64,000 bases of DNA, taken from the NCBI RefSeq assembly GCF_018449655.1, contig NZ_JAAVUX010000011.1, positions 62,001 through 126,000 of the forward strand, given 5' to 3'. Under the pieces are notes generated by a model. It saw only the letters and a program-made list of their open reading frames with translations, was not told the DNA's origin and made no database searches. Below are positions 31,495-41,016 of this stretch, piece by piece (position 1 is the first letter of the stretch; each line of letters begins with the position of its first letter). This DNA comes from Pseudomonas sp. dw_358 (GTDB lineage Bacteria; Pseudomonadota; Gammaproteobacteria; Pseudomonadales; Pseudomonadaceae). The translations under genes were made by a program, and so were the position numbers.

Positions 31495-32334
31495 TCAGGT
31501 GGCCCAGATACGCGGCGCCATGGCCTCGCGGCCCAGCAATGCCGGGCGCAGCAGGGTCCACAAGGCAATCAGCCACTCGCGGGCATGCAGCGCCTCGCCC
31601 GCCAGGCAGCGGGCCACCAGCAGGCCCGGCAATTGGCTCAGGTCGCCCCGCACTCGGTTAGGCAGTTCACGGCACTGTTGCAGCAAGGTGTCGTCGATTT
31701 CCCCCGTTATCAACAGCGTAGCGAAAACCGGCTGGCCGGCCAGGCCAATAGGCGAGTCGAGCAAGCCATCATTGCCTTCGACGCGCTGGCGCTCGTGCCA
31801 GAGCAAGTGGCCGTCGCGGGCGATGTCCAGACGTGACTGAAAGTGCCCGAGGTCGAAGCGTTCGCCGGCAGCCGGACGGCCGAGGGCGACCATGTCCCAG
31901 TAGAGCAGACGAGCATCGCCTTGCAGGTCGATGCGGGTGGTCAGCTGGGCCTGGGCTGCGCTGTAGACGATGGTCTCCTGGGGCAGCCACTCCAGCGTCC
32001 CGCCGGGTGCCACCCGCAGGTTCAGTTGTTGATAGGCCGGGCCTGCCGCGCGGTACCATTTGGCTGCGCCGGGGCTGGTCAATTGTGCCCAGGCGTCGGG
32101 GCCTACACTGACGTCGATGTCCAGGCGATCGCCCCCGGCGATGCCGCCCGGCGGGTGAACAATGATGTGCTGGCACACCTCGGGCCCTTCGGCGTAGAGG
32201 TGTTTTTGCACCCGCAGCGGACCCTTGTGGCGGCGCTGGACGGGGCGTGTACAGTCGCTGAAGCGGCTGTAGGCCAATTCCAGCTCGGCGTGCCAGCTGG
32301 GGGTGAAGACGGCAGTGGTCAAAGGCAGATTCAT
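31495..32334 (-). CDS. ureD: urease accessory protein UreD
   Basis: 279 residues, with family blocks RRHKGPLRVQKHLYAEGPEVCQHIIVHPPGGIAGGDRL and LTSPGAAKWYRAAGPAYQQLNLRVAPGGTLEWLPQETIVYSAAQ. UreD (UreH) binds apo-urease with UreF and UreG for nickel insertion. Those partners are not in this window and must lie elsewhere. It follows urtE by 30 bases, so urea uptake and hydrolysis genes are probably transcribed together. Confidence 0.95.
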   Translation of the reverse strand: MNLPLTTAVFTPSWHAELELAYSRFSDCTRPVQRRHKGPLRVQKHLYAEGPEVCQHIIVHPPGGIAGGDRLDIDVSVGPDAWAQLTSPGAAKWYRAAGPAYQQLNLRVAPGGTLEWLPQETIVYSAAQAQLTTRIDLQGDARLLYWDMVALGRPAAGERFDLGHFQSRLDIARDGHLLWHERQRVEGNDGLLDSPIGLAGQPVFATLLITGEIDDTLLQQCRELPNRVRGDLSQLPGLLVARCLAGEALHAREWLIALWTLLRPALLGREAMAPRIWAT

Positions 32335-32364
32335 GGTTTCATCGCAAGACAGGCTCGGGGCAGT

Positions 32365-33063
32365 TTAAATGGTGACCAGACCGCGTACACCCTCGGCCTC
32401 CATGTTTTCACCGCGGCCTTGCTGAACAATTTCGCCCCGGGACATGACCAGGTACTGGTCAGCCAGCTCGGCGGCGAAGTCGTAGAACTGCTCCACCAGC
32501 AGGATGGCCATGTCGCCACGGGCCGCGAGCTTCTTGATCACTGCACCGATTTCCTTGATCACCGAGGGTTGGATGCCCTCGGTGGGCTCGTCGAGAATCA
32601 GCAGCCGCGGGCGGCTGGCCAGGGCGCGTCCGATGGCCAGCTGTTGCTGCTGGCCACCGGACAGGTCACCGCCCCGGCGGCTTTTCATCTGCAACAGCAC
32701 CGGAAACAGCTCGTAGATGAAGGCTGGCACTTCCTTGGCTTCGGCGCCCGGAAAGCGCGACAGGCCCATCAGCAAATTCTCTTCCACCGTCAAGCGGCCG
32801 AAGATCTCGCGTCCCTGGGGCACGTAGGCGATCCCGGCATGCACGCGCTGGTGAGGTTTGAAGGCGGTGATGGCCTTGCCGTCCCAGTTGACGTTGCCTT
32901 CCTTGGACGGGATCAGCCCCATCAGGCATTTGAGCAGGGTGGTCTTGCCCACGCCGTTGCGCCCGAGCAGGCACGTCACTTCGCCGATCTTCACGTCGAA
33001 GGACAGGCCACGCAGGATGTGGCTGCCGCCGTAGTATTGATGAAGCTTGTCGACTTGCAGCAT
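32365..33063 (-). CDS. urtE: urea ABC transporter ATPase UrtE
   Basis: 232-residue LivF-type ATPase. Walker A is GRNGVGKTTLLKCL, the signature LSGGQQQQLAIGRAL, Walker B LLILDEPTEGI. MLQVDKLHQYYGGSHILRGLSFDVKIGEVTCLLGRNG is typical of UrtE. It pairs with UrtD to power urea import through UrtB/UrtC. 30-base gaps separate it from urtD and ureD. Confidence 0.95.
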   Translation of the reverse strand: MLQVDKLHQYYGGSHILRGLSFDVKIGEVTCLLGRNGVGKTTLLKCLMGLIPSKEGNVNWDGKAITAFKPHQRVHAGIAYVPQGREIFGRLTVEENLLMGLSRFPGAEAKEVPAFIYELFPVLLQMKSRRGGDLSGGQQQQLAIGRALASRPRLLILDEPTEGIQPSVIKEIGAVIKKLAARGDMAILLVEQFYDFAAELADQYLVMSRGEIVQQGRGENMEAEGVRGLVTI

Positions 33064-33093
33064 GTCTGAATTCTCCTTGAATCTTGCGGCGAG

Positions 33094-33950
<857 letters not shown>

Positions 33951-33954
<4 letters not shown>

Positions 33955-35030
33955 TGCTCACCCCTTTTCTTGATCAGGCCGATCACACCCTTGGGCAGGT
34001 ACAACGTGACAATGATGAACAGCGCGCCGAGGAAGAACAGCCAATACTCGGGAAACGCCACGGTGAACCAGCTCTTCATACCGTTGACCACGCCGGCCCC
34101 CAGCAGCGGCCCGATCAGCGTGCCACGCCCGCCAAGGGCGACCCACACGGCGGCCTCGATGGAGTTGGTCGGCGACATTTCGCTGGGGTTGATGATGCCC
34201 ACCTGCGGCACATACAACGCACCGGCCAGACCGCACAACACCGCACTCAGCACCCAGACAAACAGCTTGAAGCCGCGCGGGTCGTAGCCGCAGAACATCA
34301 GCCGGTTCTCGGCGTCACGCAGGGCGGTCAACACCCGCCCGAACTTGCTCGCGGCCAGACGCCAGCCCAGTAGCAGGCTGCCCACCAGCAAGGCGACAGT
34401 GAGGAGGAACAGCACCGCACGGGTGCCTTGGGAGGTGATGCTGAAACCCAGGATGCTGCGAAAGTTGGTAAAACCATTGTTGCCGCCAAAGCCGGTCTCG
34501 TTGCGGAAAAACAGCAGCATGCCGGCGAAGGTCAGCGCCTGGGTCATGATGGAAAAGTACACGCCCTTGATCCGCGAGCGAAACGCGAAAAAGCCGAACA
34601 CCAGTGCCAGCAGACCGGGCGCCAGCACCACCAGGCACATGGCCCAGAGGAAATGGTTGGTGCCCACCCAGTACCACGGCAGCTCGGTCCACGACAGAAA
34701 GGTCATGAAGGCTGGCAAACCATCGCCGGCGGCCTCGCGCATCAGGTACATGCCCATGGCATAGCCGCCCAGGGCGAAGAACAGACCGTGGCCCAGGGAC
34801 AGCAGCCCCGCATAGCCCCAGACCAGGTCCAGGGCCAGGGCAACGATGGCGTAACAGAGAATCTTGCCCACCAGGGTCAAGGTGTAGGCTGATACTTGCA
34901 GGCTGTTATCGGCCGGCAACAGCGACAACAAGGCCAGCGCCACCAGCAACACCAGTATCACCGCGCCGATGGCCAGGGTGTATTTGGGGCCGGCCTTTTG
35001 CGCGGCCGTGATCATCAGTGGCTGGTTCAT
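33951..35030 (-). CDS. urtC: urea ABC transporter permease UrtC
   Basis: 359-residue LivM-type permease with about ten membrane segments. It carries the family blocks DLVWGYAGLLSLGHGLFFALGGYAMGMYL and YVPQVGIINPSEMSPTNSIEAAVWVALGGRGTLIGPLLGA. It forms the membrane channel with UrtB. Its start touches the urtB stop and it overlaps urtD by four bases. Confidence 0.95.
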
Positions 35031-36601
35031 CAGTCGATCACCCGTCCTTTCAGTGCGAAGAGGCCTTGCGGGCGTTTCTGGATAAACAGAATGATCAGCG
35101 CAAGGATGAGGATCTTGCCCAGCACCGCACCGATCTGCGGTTCGAGAATCTTGTTGGCGATGCCCAGGCCGAAGGCCGCCGAGACGCTACCGGCCAGTTG
35201 CCCGACGCCGCCCAGCACCACCACCAGGAAGGAGTCGATGATGTAACTTTGCCCGAGGTCCGGGCCGACGTTGCCGATCTGGCTCAGGGCCACGCCACCG
35301 AGCCCGGCAATGCCCGAACCAAGGCCGAACGCGAGCATGTCGACCCGCCCGGTGGGCACGCCACAGCAGGCGGCCATGTTGCGATTCTGGGTGACGGCCC
35401 GCACGTTCAGGCCCAGGCGCGTCTTGTTCAGCAGCAGCCAGGTCAGCACTACCACGGCCAGGGCAAAGACGATGATGACGATACGGTTGTACGGCAGCAC
35501 CAGGTTCGGCATGACTTGAATGCCACCCGACAGCCATTCGGGGTTGGCCACTTCGACGTTCTGCGCGCCGAAAGCCAGACGCACGGCCTGGATCAGCATC
35601 AGGCTGATGCCCCAGGTGGCCAGCAGGGTTTCCAGCGGCCGGCCGTAGAGGTGGCGAATAATGGTGCGCTCCAGCGCCATGCCGATGCCAGCGGTGACGA
35701 AGAACGCCACGGGCAGAGCGATCAAGGGGTAGTACTCGATGGCGCCCGGCGCGAAACGCTGGAACAGCACCTGCACCACATAGGTGGAGTAGGCGCCGAG
35801 CATCAGCATCTCGCCGTGGGCCATATTGATCACCCCCAGCAGGCCGAAGGTGATCGCCAGGCCCAAGGCCGCGAGCAGCAGGATCGAACCCAGCGAGAGA
35901 CCGCTGAAAGCCTCGCCGAGGATGTCGCCGATCATCAACTGGCGCTTGATCTGCACCACGCTGGTTTCCACGGCGGTGCGCACACCGGCGTCGGTCTCGG
36001 CGTCGGGGGCCTGCAAGGTCTGCAGGCGGGTCAGGGCCATGGGGTCGCCGGTTTCACCCAGCAAGCGTACAGCCGCCAGGCGTACGGCCGGGTCGGGGTC
36101 GACCAGTTGCAGGTTGGCCAGGGCCAGGCTCAGGGCGGCCTTGACCTTCTTGTTCTTCTCGCCAGCGACCTGATGGTCGAGCAGGCCGAGTTGGTTGGGG
36201 CGCGCGCCACGTTGCAGTTGCTGAGCGGCAGCCAGGCGGATCGTGTCGTCGTTGGACAGCAGTTGATGGCTGGCCACGGCGGTGTCGGTCAGGCCGCGCA
36301 GGCGGTTGTTCAGGCGCAGCTTGCGCACCGGTTCCACGGCGGCAGCGGGGCCGTCGATGCCGACCATTTTGTCGGCGGTTTCGATGAAGGGGTGCTTGTT
36401 GTCATCGACGGCCACGCGGCCGTCCTGCAAGGCCAGGAGAAAGTCCAGACGCTGGGGCACGGGCTCAGCGGACCAGGTTTCCAGCAGTGTGGCTTGCTGG
36501 CTGGAATCCGCGGTGACAAAGTCGTCGGCGTCACCTGCATGGGCTACCAGCGGCAGCAGCAAGGTGAGGGACAGGAGGAAGCGGGTGAGGGCGCTGGGCA
36601 T
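35030..36601 (-). CDS. urtB: urea ABC transporter permease UrtB
   Basis: 523 residues: a signal-like N-terminus (SALTRFLLSLTLLLPLVAHA), a roughly 200-residue extracytoplasmic part with HEAT-like helical repeats (LAAAQQLQRGARP, VRLAAVRLLGETGDP), then a LivH-type permease (GLAITFGLLGVINMAHGEMLMLGAYSTYVVQVLF). The long N-terminal part distinguishes proteobacterial UrtB from LivH. It is separated from urtA by 142 bases that contain a REPIN. Confidence 0.95.
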   Translation of the reverse strand: MPSALTRFLLSLTLLLPLVAHAGDADDFVTADSSQQATLLETWSAEPVPQRLDFLLALQDGRVAVDDNKHPFIETADKMVGIDGPAAAVEPVRKLRLNNRLRGLTDTAVASHQLLSNDDTIRLAAAQQLQRGARPNQLGLLDHQVAGEKNKKVKAALSLALANLQLVDPDPAVRLAAVRLLGETGDPMALTRLQTLQAPDAETDAGVRTAVETSVVQIKRQLMIGDILGEAFSGLSLGSILLLAALGLAITFGLLGVINMAHGEMLMLGAYSTYVVQVLFQRFAPGAIEYYPLIALPVAFFVTAGIGMALERTIIRHLYGRPLETLLATWGISLMLIQAVRLAFGAQNVEVANPEWLSGGIQVMPNLVLPYNRIVIIVFALAVVVLTWLLLNKTRLGLNVRAVTQNRNMAACCGVPTGRVDMLAFGLGSGIAGLGGVALSQIGNVGPDLGQSYIIDSFLVVVLGGVGQLAGSVSAAFGLGIANKILEPQIGAVLGKILILALIILFIQKRPQGLFALKGRVID

Positions 36602-36644
36602 TGGCGGTGTCCTGTGTGCGTCTCTTGATTGCAGCGGGTACGTC

Positions 36645-36709
36645 CCTATAGGGCCGAGCTTGCTCGGGAACGGGTGGTCGTTCTTCCCGAGCGAGCTCGG
36701 TCCTGCAGG
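36645..36709. repeat. REPIN (paired inverted REP sequences) between urtA and urtB
   Basis: Two 26-base arms, 36645-36670 and 36684-36709, are inverted copies with about four mismatches (core GCCGAGCTTGCTCGGG against CCCGAGCGAGCTCGGT), with a 13-base spacer. This is the form of the RAYT-mobilised REPINs of fluorescent pseudomonads. Inside the operon it would form a long RNA hairpin after urtA and may stabilise urtA mRNA or reduce read-through. Confidence 0.8.
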
Positions 36710-36743
36710 GGCGAGGGTCAGCCCTGCGGACAGTGAACCAGGC

Positions 36744-38009
36744 TTAGTTGCTCTTCACCGCATAGTCAGGTTTCTTGTCGTTGCCTGGGATGTACGGGCT
36801 CCACGGCTGGGCGCGGATCGGTTCCTTGGTCTGCCAGACCACGTTGAACTGACCGTTGTCCTCGATCTCGCCGATCATCACCGGCTTGTGCAGGTGGTGG
36901 TTGGTCTTGTCCATGGTCAGGGTAAAGCCCGACGGCGCGGCGAAGGTCTGGCCGGCCATGGCTTCGCGAACCTTGTCGACATCGGTGGACTTGGCCTTCT
37001 CGGCCGCCTGGGCCCACATGTGGATGCCCACATAGGTGGCTTCCATCGGGTCGTTGGTCACGACGGTGTCGGCGTTGGGCAGGTTGTGTTTCTTGGCGTA
37101 GGCCTTCCAATCGGCGACAAACTTCTTGTTGACCGGGTTTTCCACCGATTCGAAGTAGTTCCAGGCCGCGAGGTTGCCCACCAATGGCTTGGTGTCGATG
37201 CCGCGCAGTTCTTCTTCGCCTACCGAGAAGGCCACTACCGGTACGTCGGTTGCTTTCAGGCCTTGGTTGGCCAGTTCCTTGTAGAACGGCACGTTGGAGT
37301 CGCCGTTAACCGTGGAGATCACTGCGGTCTTGCCACCGGCCGAGAACTTCTTGATGTTCGCTACGATGGTTTGATAGTCGGCGTGGCCGAACGGGGTGTA
37401 GACCTCTTCGATGTCGCTGTCCTTCACGCCTTTGGAGTGCAGGAACGCGCGCAGAATCTTGTTGGTGGTGCGCGGGTAGACGTAGTCGGTGCCCAGCAGG
37501 AAGAAGCGCTTGGCCGCGCCGCCGTCTTCGCTCATCAGGTACTCGACGGCAGGGATGGCCTGCTGGTTGGGTGCGGCGCCAGTGTAGAACACGTTAGGCG
37601 ACATCTCTTCGCCTTCGTACTGCACGGGGTAGAACAACAGGCTGTTGAGCTCCTCGAACACCGGCAGCACCGATTTACGGGATACCGACGTCCAGCAGCC
37701 GAACACCACGGCGACCTTGTCCTGGGTGATCAACTGACGGGCTTTCTCCGCGAACAGCGGCCAGTTGGAGGCAGGGTCGACAACGACTGGCTCAAGCATC
37801 TTGCCGTTGACGCCGCCCTTGGCGTTGATCTCGTCGATGGTCATCAACGCCATGTCTTTGAGAGAGGTTTCGGAAATTGCCATGGTCCCGGACAGCGAGT
37901 GCAGGATACCGACCTTGATGGTCTCGGCCGCCTGTACTGTCCAGCTCATGCCCATCGCGGCGATGGACGCCGTCAGAGTGAAAGCCTTGATCAAGCTGCG
38001 ACGCTTCAT
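36744..38009 (-). CDS. urtA: urea ABC transporter substrate-binding protein UrtA
   Basis: 421-residue periplasmic binding protein. The N-terminus KRRSLIKAFTLTASIAAMGMSWTVQA is a signal with a twin-arginine-like RRSLIK. The mature part starts ETIKVGILHSLSGTMAISETSLKDM and continues like LivJ/AmiC-type urea-binding UrtA. It is the first gene of the unit and the one directly behind the sigma-54/NtrC-type region. Confidence 0.96.
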   Translation of the reverse strand: MKRRSLIKAFTLTASIAAMGMSWTVQAAETIKVGILHSLSGTMAISETSLKDMALMTIDEINAKGGVNGKMLEPVVVDPASNWPLFAEKARQLITQDKVAVVFGCWTSVSRKSVLPVFEELNSLLFYPVQYEGEEMSPNVFYTGAAPNQQAIPAVEYLMSEDGGAAKRFFLLGTDYVYPRTTNKILRAFLHSKGVKDSDIEEVYTPFGHADYQTIVANIKKFSAGGKTAVISTVNGDSNVPFYKELANQGLKATDVPVVAFSVGEEELRGIDTKPLVGNLAAWNYFESVENPVNKKFVADWKAYAKKHNLPNADTVVTNDPMEATYVGIHMWAQAAEKAKSTDVDKVREAMAGQTFAAPSGFTLTMDKTNHHLHKPVMIGEIEDNGQFNVVWQTKEPIRAQPWSPYIPGNDKKPDYAVKSN

Positions 38010-38073
38010 TGTGCAATCTCCATTTACTGTGTTTTTTTAGTGGGGCAGATGGCGAACTCTCCGTGCAGGTGTT

Positions 38074-38088
38074 TGCAAGGGATGTGCC
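38074..38088 (-). promoter_or_regulatory. sigma-54 promoter of urtA
   Basis: On the minus strand GGCAC-ATCCC-TTGCA gives GG and GC exactly ten bases apart, the -24/-12 pattern (GGCAC-N5-TTGCA). It lies about 65 bases before the urtA start codon. Confidence 0.8.
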
Positions 38089-38144
38089 GAAAGGGGGCAG
38101 GGCCCCGGCGCCGTCGCAGGCACCGCCGTCAGCGCGCGCAAGGC

Positions 38145-38159
38145 GCACCGCCGTGGTGC
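38145..38159. promoter_or_regulatory. NtrC-type enhancer site upstream of urtA
   Basis: GCACC-GCCGT-GGTGC is a perfect inverted repeat matching the NtrC consensus GCACC-N5-GGTGC. It is centred about 65-75 bases upstream of the sigma-54 promoter. A weaker second copy (GCACG-CGC-GTGC) lies at about 38176-38188. Confidence 0.75.
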
Positions 38160-38218
38160 CTCGAAAGTGTTCCTGTGCACGCGCGTGCGTCAGGCTGGTG
38201 CGTTATCTGCGCAAATTG

Positions 38219-39601
38219 CTAGCACAGCTTTGCCGGTGCGCGCCTGGCCCGGGAAAGTACGGCCCTGTCGGCTGTCCAGACGATCAACATGGAGACGCCG
38301 ACCAGGGGAAAGGCGAGGCCCAGCCCCAGCATGACCACGACGGCGGTCTTCCAGCGAGGGAGGTCGTGTCGTAAAAGGGGCACACCCAGCCCCCCTTGAG
38401 GGCGGCGTTGCCACCAGATCACCAGGCCGCTGGCTGCACTGATCAGGATCAACAGGCACACCAGCGCAATGCCCCACTGGTTGAGGGGCCCCAAGAGTTT
38501 GCCTTCGTGCAGCATCACGCCCATTTCCGTGGCGCGGGCGACATTTCCATAGTGCTGCCAGCGCACGTCGGCCAGCACCTGGCCGGTGTATTGGTCGATG
38601 TGCAGGGTGGCGTCATGCCGTGGGTCGTCGGCGAACAGTGCGACGGTGAACACTCCGGTCGCGGTGGTGGGCAAGGTGATGCTGTAGCCGGGGCCCACGC
38701 CCTGCTGCATCGCGGTGTCCATCACGCTTTGCAGGCTGATCTGCGGCGCGGCGGGGCCGACCGGCGTAGCGGCGTGCTGCATGTGCTCGGCGTGGGCGCC
38801 CGCCGGCATCGACATGGGCATCGGGGTGTTTTCCATCGCCCATGGCACGGTCTGTCGCGCAGCCTTGTTGAGGCTCTTGGCTTCCAGGTCGGACGTGGGC
38901 ACGGCGTTCCACATGGCCGCCGGGAACTGGTTCCAGACGTTGGCGAACTGCTTGCCCCAGAAACCGGTCCAGGTCATGCCGCTGAGCAGCATGAACAGTA
39001 ACAACAGTGAGCCCCAGAAGCCCGCCACGGCATGCAGGTCCCGCCACAGTGCGCGCCCGCGAGCGCGCCAGCGTGGCCACAGTATGCCGCTGGCGCCGCT
39101 GCCCCGAGGCCACCACAGGTACAGGCCCGAGACCACCAGCACGATGCCCCAGCCGGCGGCCAGTTCCACCAGGCGGTCGCCGACGGTGCCGATCATCAAT
39201 TCGCCGTGCAGTGCTCTCGCCACGGCCTGCAAGTTGAACCGGGCATCCTGCTGGCCGAGCACGTCGCCCCGGTAGGGGTCGACGAACACATTCAGCTCGC
39301 GCCCTTGCGCCTTGACCCCGAATTGCCCGCTGCGGTCGGCGGCGGCGGGCGGCAGATACTCGCTGATGCTGTCGTGGGGGTAGGCGCGTTGCACGTTATC
39401 CAGCAACTGGTCGGCGCTCAGGCGCTGCTCGGCGACCGGCACGATCAGCAACGGGCGATACATCAAGGGGTCCAGCTGCGGCTTGAACAGGTAGATAAGG
39501 CCGGTCACGGCCAGCAGGATCATGAAAGGTGCAACGAACAGGCCGGCATAAAAGTGCCAGCGCCAGGCGAGGTTGTAGAACGAGGTTTTACGCGTGCTCA
39601 C
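38219..39601 (-). CDS. PepSY-domain inner-membrane protein
   Basis: 460 residues with four membrane spans (WRWHFYAGLFVAPFMILLAVTGLIYLF; GWGIVLVVSGLYLWWPR; GFWGSLLLLFMLLSGMTWTGFWG; WGIALVCLLILISAASGLVIWW) and two periplasmic PepSY-like regions. Members of this group, often called iron-regulated membrane proteins, are thought to reduce ferric or cupric ligands in the periplasm. A His/Met-rich stretch (ENTPMPMSMPAGAHAEHMQHAA) could bind copper. It is the last gene of a three-gene minus-strand unit, 90 bases after the DUF2946 gene. Confidence 0.85.
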   Translation of the reverse strand: MSTRKTSFYNLAWRWHFYAGLFVAPFMILLAVTGLIYLFKPQLDPLMYRPLLIVPVAEQRLSADQLLDNVQRAYPHDSISEYLPPAAADRSGQFGVKAQGRELNVFVDPYRGDVLGQQDARFNLQAVARALHGELMIGTVGDRLVELAAGWGIVLVVSGLYLWWPRGSGASGILWPRWRARGRALWRDLHAVAGFWGSLLLLFMLLSGMTWTGFWGKQFANVWNQFPAAMWNAVPTSDLEAKSLNKAARQTVPWAMENTPMPMSMPAGAHAEHMQHAATPVGPAAPQISLQSVMDTAMQQGVGPGYSITLPTTATGVFTVALFADDPRHDATLHIDQYTGQVLADVRWQHYGNVARATEMGVMLHEGKLLGPLNQWGIALVCLLILISAASGLVIWWQRRPQGGLGVPLLRHDLPRWKTAVVVMLGLGLAFPLVGVSMLIVWTADRAVLSRARRAPAKLC

Positions 39602-39691
39602 GGGAGCGCTCCGTCAAGGTCGGTCAGGCGAACGCACACTGGCTACGCCGCTCTGGGGAGCGGCGCAGCAGCGTGGCGGGTTCAAGTGGGT

Positions 39692-40132
39692 TCAGACGTG
39701 ACGGAGCGAGGGCGGCGCGCGGGTGCGGGCACCGGGAAAGATGGCCTGGCCAGCGTAGCCGGGCTGCGGTGCATCGGCGGTGACAGGGCTGTGGCCGGGC
39801 TGCGCAGCGGCGAAGAACATAGCGGTATGCGGCAGCGCGGGCGTGTGGAAGAACAGGCTGCAGTAACCGCACTTTTCCCACAGTGGGTGCAGGGCATGAT
39901 CGTGGTCGGCGTGCTGCCCGTTCGCGCGGCTCTCGGCGGCCGGCATCGGCATGGACATGTCCATGCTCATGTCCATCGCCATCGCCATCGCCATGGCCGC
40001 GCTCGGCGCCATGGGCAGCGACTGGGAGATCAGCGGGCCGATGAACATCATCAGCATGGCGAACACACCCAGCCAGCTGGCGCGTCGATGCGTCAGGTGC
40101 TGGCGGCGAGTTCCCCGGTCAACGGCGTTCAT
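39692..40132 (-). CDS. DUF2946 protein, Met/His-rich, probably copper-related
   Basis: 146 residues: a single membrane segment (WLGVFAMLMMFIGPLISQSL), then a striking Met alternation (MAMAMAMDMSMDMSMPMP), a His cluster (HADHDHALHP) and the DUF2946 motif CGYCSLFFHTPALP. Met/His stretches of this sort bind Cu(I). DUF2946 genes regularly accompany PCu(A)C chaperones and PepSY proteins, as here: it starts three bases after the PCu(A)C gene ends. Confidence 0.8.
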   Translation of the reverse strand: MNAVDRGTRRQHLTHRRASWLGVFAMLMMFIGPLISQSLPMAPSAAMAMAMAMDMSMDMSMPMPAAESRANGQHADHDHALHPLWEKCGYCSLFFHTPALPHTAMFFAAAQPGHSPVTADAPQPGYAGQAIFPGARTRAPPSLRHV

Positions 40133-40135
40133 CGA

Positions 40136-40606
40136 TCAGCGAGGGTCCACCGGCGGGACCTTGAGCACATCGACATCGACGCTGATGTCCCCGGCCTTTT
40201 CGAAGTGCAGCACCAGCGGGAAGTATTGGCCATCGCGCAACGGGCCGTTCAGCTGCATCAACATGATGTGGTAGCCCATGGGCGCAAAGGCCACGCGGGT
40301 GCCGGGCGCAACGATGACACCGTCGTCGACCTTCTGCATTTTCATCATGCCGTCCTGATCGACGTGCGCATGGATCTCCGCTTGCCCGGCAATCGGCGTA
40401 TCGACCCCGAGCAGGCGGTCGGCCCCCATGCCCTGGTTGTCGAGGGTCAGGTAGACCGCAACGGTGGGCGCGTTGGGCGGCAGCTCCTGGGACCAGGGTT
40501 GCAGGATGTGCAGGTTGCCGACCGCAAAATCATTGGCGCGGGCAGGCAGTGCGAGCAGTGAAGCCAGGCAAAGCAGGGCGTTGCAGGCATGCCGAAATCG
40601 GGTCAT
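40136..40606 (-). CDS. periplasmic copper chaperone PCu(A)C
   Basis: 156 residues. A signal peptide (ALLCLASLLALPARA) is followed by the DUF461/PCu(A)C domain. Copper ligands appear as HAHVDQDGMMKM and MGYHIMLMQL, the spaced H...M...HxM pattern of the family. It delivers Cu(I) to cytochrome oxidase or to the outer DUF2946/PepSY system. It heads the three-gene unit. Confidence 0.88.
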   Translation of the reverse strand: MTRFRHACNALLCLASLLALPARANDFAVGNLHILQPWSQELPPNAPTVAVYLTLDNQGMGADRLLGVDTPIAGQAEIHAHVDQDGMMKMQKVDDGVIVAPGTRVAFAPMGYHIMLMQLNGPLRDGQYFPLVLHFEKAGDISVDVDVLKVPPVDPR

Positions 40607-41001
40607 GGGGTATCCATCAGGGTGTCGCCAGTGGGCAGGCTTGGCGTGTGCGCCATTAAGCCAGAGGTGATGCCTGGGTGGAAGCTCTTCAGAACTAAAT
40701 GGCTGGAATGGATCAATGGCGTACGCCAGTAAGAGGCGAATACGATTGTAGATTTGAACTGTCTTGCTTTTCTATCTGGTAGGAGGCGTACGGCTTGCTC
40801 ATATTTATATGTAATTGAATGTTGCACGGGATTTTTCTTGAGTGGAATCTCTTTATAATCATCGCTCACCAGACAAGCTTGTCAATAGATAGATCTTTTC
40901 CCTGAGCAAAGCGCTGGGCTTTCAGAATGATTCGGCGCGAGAGGGCGGCTCTATATGTTGTTTTTTGGTGATCGTGTGGGCGGTAGATTTAATATCGGGC
41001 G
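40607..41001. other. AT-rich intergenic region before the toxin gene
   Basis: No convincing gene. An 88-codon frame on the minus strand ending at 40603 has no domain or ribosome site. GACAAGCTTGTC (40872-40883) is a perfect 12-base palindrome. The composition shifts to AT-rich here, marking the start of an inserted segment. Confidence 0.5.
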
Positions 41002-41016
41002 ATGGAAAGCAATGTT

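Noticed and set aside
35018..36628. 536-codon frame antisense to urtB
   Set aside because: Opposite a complete, recognised permease; low-complexity His/Gln/Gly composition typical of shadows.
40603..40869. 88-codon minus-strand frame overlapping the PCu(A)C start by ATGA
   Set aside because: No ribosome site, no domain and a random-looking composition; the overlap seems accidental.
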